From Larix kaempferi (lineage: Eukaryota > Streptophyta > Pinopsida > Pinales > Pinaceae): 64,000 nt of DNA. Within the stretch, counting starts at the first letter, position 1. Each line of letters starts with the position of its first letter. The notes under the pieces were generated by a model. That model did not search any database, was not told the DNA's origin, and was given only the letters and a program-made list of their open reading frames with translations. This document shows, piece by piece, positions 58,241 through 64,000 of the stretch. The DNA lies in contig BSBM01000370.1 in the NCBI GenBank assembly GCA_027924585.1, forward strand, positions 27,771,501 to 27,835,500, written 5' to 3'. The translations under genes were made by a program, and so were the position numbers.

Positions 58241-59920
58241 TTGTTGTTCAAAATATCAAAGGAAAAATGTAGCAGTGGGGATCTTGGTGGCTCAATCTAG
58301 TAGTTGTAAGTGTCATTCTAATTAACATTGCCATCTAATTTATTTCAATTTACCAAGGATCAACAATGTTGGCTCTAGTAGGAACAATGTAACAAATAAC
58401 AAAGGATATTCCTAAGTTCCTCCATCAATGAGGAAAAAATATAAAGAAACTCCATTTGGTAAATTGGAATATTATTCTAGTAGAAGAGGAAAATGGAGGT
58501 CTTGGCATCAAAGATCCTCAACTAATGGATTTAGACTTGGGCCAAAAATTCTTTGGCAACTAATATAAGGAGAATCAAAGTGGTGGAAATCAATCCTAGG
58601 AAAATAATACTTCCATTCATGCAAAGTGAAGCAATTGGAGCGATATCCTTTGGAAAGCAAATGATTCCCTATTTGGAGATTATCTAAAGTTGCTACGCAT
58701 ATCATAGTGAATAATGTATCTTGTATTCCGAGAAACAAAAAAATCAATCAAAATTTGGGAAGAAAAAATTGAGAGTAGGACCCCTTTGTCTTCATATGAA
58801 AAATTATCGAGAATGAAGGATTAGTCATCTGAACAAGGTAAACAATCTTTATGAGTTGTTCAGGTGGGATATCAAAACTAGGAATTGGAAGGGTTGCAAA
58901 GTCCTCTATGCACTAACACATATTTTAGATCAACTAGACATGATGTTTTGTATCCTTCGTGGAGTAATCCCTTTATGTATTTACCTTCAAGATTGTAGAG
59001 GCCCTTGGGGTCCAAAAGGAGAATCATATTCATTCAAGGAGGGTTACATGATTCAATTGAAAGATCTTACTCAACCCCTCAAGTTTATCATCCAGGAATA
59101 CCCTTGGAAAGGAGATGGGATTTAGAAGGTCAACATTTTTTGATTGGTTAACGATAAATTGTTGACCACAAAAAATATTTTAAAAAGGGGCATTAAAGGT
59201 CCTTCCTAATGTCCCTTATGTTTATTAGCTGGGGAATAATATGATTGATATGTTTCTAGAATGCAACTTTACAATGTAGATCTAGAAACTCTCCTTTGTC
59301 GATTTGAGGTATCATATAGATTGTCCTTCAAGATAGAAAGAAATGTTCACAACATGGTTCCAAAAGTATCATGGTCTTTGCAAAACAAATCTATATCCAA
59401 GCATGCTTGGAAAATCATGCCTAGGTTCTTGAGTTAGAAGTTGTGTTTATCAAGAAACAAGAGTATATTCAACTAAGAAAGAATCTCTCCAAGGTAGGTC
59501 GTAGCTCAAGCTTGAGTCCTTCTTTTAGAAACTAGGAGTAAAAGACATTTTTGATATAGTTTTAGAAGTAGGTGAAATATTATGGTTGAGAGATATTATA
59601 GCAAGGGGATCCCTTAAGTCCAAATACACTTTGAGAAGGCCTTGAGCAAATTAGTATTGGGTACTTAGAATGAAGACTAATGAATTCCAAACATGGTAAG
59701 TCCCACAAAAAAAATATTCTTATTTTTTATGGTGCCTCTAATGGTAACCTGGGGTGGTAGGTGTAGTGAGCAGGTTGTTTACAACCCAGAGAAATAATGT
59801 GAATTGACCTTTACATGGGGGTTGGGAATAACCTCTAACAATCAAGTAGAAGCTTTGGCTTTACATCAAGGGATCAAAATCAGGGATCAAATTTGAAGGG
59901 TGGGGTCCCATTTCACTTTG

Positions 59921-62400
59921 AAGGGCTATGAGATATTGAACCCTTCAATGCTGCCATGTAAAAATAAGTCATTCTTTTCATTTGAAAATGTACTAGTCCA
60001 TCAAAATTTCAATGTTTAATTACGTAGTAAAGTCGAGGGCTTTATTTTGCAATGGATATAGCAACACTGAACGTTATATATGTCATATAACACAAGCATA
60101 TTTTGCCCCAATCTAGCGGCTCGGTCTCTAGGCCACTATGCCACCTTTTCCATCTTAGCAGCTTCCCAAATTGATCTTGCCTCTTAAACGTTTAACCAGT
60201 ATAATAATGCAGTTAACTTGCTAACCCCATTCCAATCCAACTTCATCCTTACAGCCAAAATTAATACTATTTTACTCTTTCATGATCTACATGAACATGA
60301 GGAATTTATTAGTGAAACATAACTTAGGAGACACATAGAAAATCCACTTTCCATATGTTCAGTGTGAATTGCCATAACTAAATTTATAGATCTTTTTTTC
60401 TGCATCAACTACAGTTAGCTTGCTAGCCCAATTCCAATCCAACTTTTAACCAATATAATAATATTTAATACCTCTTAAAATGGGTTCCTATGCTACTTCG
60501 AACACTACAAGCTCTATGAAGAATTGGGTTCTTCAACTCTTCTAAAAGCAACGTGATGCTTATTCTCGGAAAAGTTCAATGTTTGTAAATCACTAGCATT
60601 CTTCAAACTAATACAAATTCTATCCTACATAAAATCTAGCCTACTTAACAATGGAAAAAATGATAATGTAAGAAAAAAAAAGGAAGAAATGGTTTCATAA
60701 GCCAAAAACATTGGAAGTTGAGTTTGGTCTGTATCCCGTTAATAAATTAGTAAACAATGGATATGTATGCAGAAAGGCAGTAAAAAAGGTGAAGGGAAAG
60801 GATCTGAATGGTAACTTTTTTTTACTTTGTTGAACTGAGGACCATAATTCAATTTCATGCACCTCTATCAAACAAGTCTGTTTCCATTTATAATCCTCCT
60901 TCACGCAAGTATATTAGAGAGAACAGTTCAACAAAGAAGTTGGATTGGATTGAAAACTAATCGCAAGTTTCTTTGTCACTCTAATTGTGTACCCTACGAC
61001 AGAATTGAATGCCAATTACAATGATATATATTTTAATTTTTCATTCAACACTATGAATGCCACACATACTTGGGATAGAATAAGTTTAAGCACTCCTTAC
61101 ATGTTACATGCTATGTTATGGTTTGAGAAAAGAGAACTATCCGACTCCAGGAAACTTTTGTTCTCAATAGCTGATTAAGGACCCTGGATGCTTCTTCTCT
61201 ATAGCCGTCCCCCTAGATCTTGTTATACATACTAAATCTATGGTATGATGGAGTAGAGGATGGGTTGTAACTTGTGAAGCATAAGTAAAACGTAGGTAGA
61301 CCAAGTAGAGAGGAGATGCATAGATGGTTGAAGTTCTTGTTTTATTCCAGACCAGCCGATAAGGGAAACAAAATCAAAAGGTAAAGTAGCACTGTCGTTC
61401 AAAAAATCAAGATTACAAAAACATTTTTGTCCCATTTCGTACAGTCGAATGTGGATTGTAAGTGTAGTAGCATCGGTGGTCTTCATATTAATAAATACCA
61501 AGAATCTTAAACCGTGTACTAGAGGAAGGTGTCGATTCGACAACTCAACAATTGGGGAAAATAGCTCATGTAATACAATTTTGGATACAAAGTATGGATT
61601 CTTGATCTAACTCATTAACTAGATGCATGGAGGTTGGAAGAGTGGGAACTTCCCCAAATCCCCAGGCTTTTTGGTAAAGCTGGGGGGTGCACTGCGCACA
61701 CCTGTTTCCCATAGGGATGCAATTGTGGCCAGTGGAAGCTGAACGGGGAAGAAGTCATTTCAGAGTGAAAACAATGGTCTTCCTTGTCCCCTCCATTTCA
61801 AGAAAGTTAAAGGGCAACTAAATTCTCAAGAGCTTCGATCAGGCGACAATGGAAAACAGGTCAAGGCAAGAAGCACATGGAATCATATGCGTATACACAA
61901 GACATATGAAGAAATAATCAATTGTTGTTGTTGCTACAGTTGGGAATTGATAAATGTCGTTCTAAACAGCCTTTAACGGAGATTTGTGACAAACCCACTC
62001 TCAGGTCCAGGCTTCAAATCTGAAGCCTTCAAGGCCGATTTGAAGTAACAAAATTTCAGTCAAATAATAATATTGTGTTTGAACTTTGAAGTTACAGAAT
62101 TTTAATCAAATAACAAAAAATTTAAATAATTGATGGGATCATGAATGGATAAAATGATGTACATACCTGTAAATTCATAGGATGTCGGCAATCTATTCAG
62201 CCTTGAAGTTGAGCTCCTCAAAGAAAACAAATTTATTTATATATGTTTATGGCAGGCTGGCATTGGCAGCTTCACTCCGCAAACTCTCCTGGAGGACTGG
62301 AGGAGATATGGTAGGTGGAACTTGGAAGTAGCTTGACCACAGTGGAGTAGGGGTATAAGAAAAAGCTTGTTTGTATTCATGTAATATTATATATTGATGG
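59921..62400. other. Intergenic DNA, no gene recognised
   Basis: A short repeat of AACTTGCTAACCCCATTCCAATCCAAC occurs near 60214 and again as GCTTGCTAGCCCAATTCCAATCC near 60417. No coding motif was found on either strand. Confidence 0.4.
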
Positions 62401-62419
62401 TCGGAGCCATGGAAACATG

Positions 62420-62515
62420 GAATTCGAGCATTGACTTGATACAACAAAGAAAACACAAGGTGGGACTCGGGAGCCGCAAGATTGACTTGATACAACAAAG
62501 AAAACACAAGGCTAT
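62420..62515. repeat. ~53-bp tandem duplication
   Basis: TTGACTTGATACAACAAAGA and the following AAACACAAGG occur at about 62433 and again at about 62483. Confidence 0.85.
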
Positions 62516-64000
62516 GGGTAGGGGCCATGAGCAGGAGCAACATCCTGCAAAATTACAATAATTTTCTGGATTGTGGATTTTGTCTGACATGCCAAATTCG
62601 GGGCACATTAACATAATATATTATACATTGAATACTCAATTAACTCACGGAGTCAGAATTCACGAATTGGTATGTGATAACTGGTAACTTGGTAAGCCCA
62701 CTGCCAACAACACGTATGAGCCACCAACCAGGTTTAACAATTTTTTTGCATCCATTAAATGTGTTAAACACGTAAGCGCTCGCTGCAAACATGAGAACTT
62801 AGAAGCGTTCAAGCCATGGGATGCTCAGTGTAAGCCCGTCCACATAATTTGGTCAATGATATTATTAGAGGCCCAATGGTCCATGATCCATGGATGATCG
62901 AACACGTGGATATTGGATATTGGAGAGTAACCGAGTCCCACTCCCAAGTCACCTAGCTAGTAGCCACATTCCCAATTTCCCACTGAAAACTGTCGATGGG
63001 TGAAATTTGAAGCTACCCTTATGTTGCAATTTTAAACAGTAGTGGTTAATTTAATTATTGAAGAGCTTACCATGAAATTAATTTTTTTTTGCATGGTAAA
63101 ATTTGAAGTGGCCTTCTATGACGTGTAAAATGGGCTCTGAAGGGCCCTGAAGGCTTCAAATTTGAAGACTGATCAAAATTGTCAAAGCACTTAAAGTCAA
63201 GAACCTAATAATCATTAGACTCTTTTATAGTTATTAATCATATAAAAGACTTGACTTATTTTAAGTTGTCTTGTCTTACTACATTGATTGTTGGAATCTA
63301 GAGGATTGCAAGGTATTTTGATTTGGTTAAATATTTCCATATTCTTCGATCTCTTAATAATCAAGCTAATGAAATGGAAAACGCTATTAAATCAAGATTC
63401 CTTGAGAAGAAATGGTGCATGTGTGTGGGGAGGGGGTATCAAGGGACAAGTGACATGGTTCATTATTCCACATGAAACTTGCAACAACCCCTCATACTTT
63501 GCATTGATGGTCTCAAGCTTGGTTGAGGGATTTATGATATAGGTGATGGATGATATGGGCCTTAGCTAGAGAGGTGCAATGCGATAATGTTGGTATATCC
63601 AAAGCATTTACTACTTTGTGGAACTATCCTATCTTTTATTTTCTACGACCTCATCTTGGCTTGTTTCGTGCATTGTGAACTCCTATAACACCTCATCTCA
63701 TCTTAAACAATGCCAAGCACAAGTTGTGGAAGTTATTACAATCAATTCAAGGATTAACGGAGATACGATTTACAATTTGAATATTAAAACGTTAGGAATG
63801 ACATTACTTTTTAATTAAGATCCAATATAAATAAAAACAAGACATTTAAGAGAAAACTATTTTCATCTTCCACCTCTGTAGTGTCATAAAATTGACAATT
63901 TTTTCGATAAGATGACATTTTAGAAATGATTTCATATCTTGTATCATTGTCAAAATAACAAAAATTCATTATTATTTTAACAATGTTGATTTCTTTGTTT
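62516..64000. other. Intergenic DNA to the window edge
   Basis: Short open frames only, with no motif that I recognise. Confidence 0.4.

Larger units (their letters stand above)
53904..59910 (+). pseudogene. LINE ORF2 remnant (endonuclease, reverse transcriptase, RNase H)
   Basis: The apurinic-type endonuclease runs from 53904 and is split by an insertion between its two GD-containing strands (54326 and 55890). The reverse transcriptase core is seen at 56990-58250, with FRPISLC and the catalytic FVDDT at about 57508-57522. A 459-bp tandem duplication repeats this part, and the second copy carries FIDDY instead. RNase H is recognisable at 59725-59910. Stops are frequent. Parts between the domains are too decayed to place exactly. 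Confidence 0.8.
52540..59920 (+). mobile_element. Long decayed LINE with ORF1 and ORF2 remnants
   Basis: Domains in order on the plus strand: an ORF1 region with the nucleic-acid-binding-like segment KIGNTLGKYIGKFDPKTLL and VRIYVEVVLEKQFPKSIKL (about 53038-53170); the endonuclease start (MNVVS...RLGHR, EKPLVILMQETNLEE, FNVYVPIQYGEK) at 53904-54260; an insertion at 54327-55889; endonuclease continued (GDFNMGLFN, HGVSDHKHISLF); reverse transcriptase (RPISLCSWAYKIMTKILEKN, FVDDTLLLGG); and RNase H (GASNGN, NNQVEALALHQGIKI) to about 59910. Many stops and shifts make it inactive. Plant L1-type elements have this architecture. Confidence 0.85.

Noticed and set aside
1-64000. CRISPR-like or bacterial operon features
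   Set aside because: Introns, LTR elements, LINEs and a SINE show eukaryotic plant DNA. The palindrome arrays lack unique spacers of constant length.

Overview
The window is nuclear plant DNA from a large, repeat-rich genome. Introns with GT-AG borders, copia, gypsy and LINE remnants in every state of decay, a tRNA-like SINE, a root-cap-family gene, a plant-type P450 remnant and a PPR-type remnant all point to a land plant. A gymnosperm (conifer) is my best guess, from the style of repeats and low gene density. That is inference; no marker in the window fixes the species.

Layout. 1-1.85 kb: 3' end of a Ty1/copia element (broken pol, polypurine tract, LTR). 1.9-4.1 kb: a decayed coding region with coiled-coil character. 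6.7-19.7 kb: a Ty3/gypsy-like gag gene split in two by an 11.85-kb insertion (7487-19333). The insertion has imperfect terminal inverted repeats, a possible ATTA target duplication, subterminal TTCGGCCGAA clusters, a palindrome array, a 5-exon plus-strand gene of unknown family, a long hairpin, and a 4-exon minus-strand gene for a DDE-like transposase (motifs DFAENY, SDGCAGQFK, GHGKGEHDGAG). 19.7-26.5 kb: a non-autonomous LTR element with ~325-bp LTRs. 29.0-30.9 kb: the only gene that looks intact, a secreted root-cap-family protein with one intron. 31.8-34 kb: nested tandem and inverted repeats. 34.4-39.3 kb: antisense remnants of LINEs, a PPR gene and a gypsy gag/protease. 40.4-40.9 kb: a young 245-bp tandem duplication. 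44.6-46.8 kb: an unidentified ORF and a truncated cytochrome P450 pseudogene. 49.6-50.2 kb: a LINE tail. 52.5-59.9 kb: a long decayed LINE (ORF1, endonuclease, reverse transcriptase, RNase H), itself carrying a 1.56-kb insertion that holds a SINE with a 16-bp target duplication. 60-64 kb: no recognisable gene.

The most notable item is the 11.85-kb DNA transposon. Its exon models were joined by hand and keep frame at every junction. They give a transposase of about 875 codons (two in-frame stops) and a partner protein of about 491 codons (one in-frame stop), encoded convergently around a ~230-bp foldback. The transposase motif set is one I associate from memory with animal repeat proteins; I do not know a named plant family for it.

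All calls rest on reading the sequence. No database search was run.
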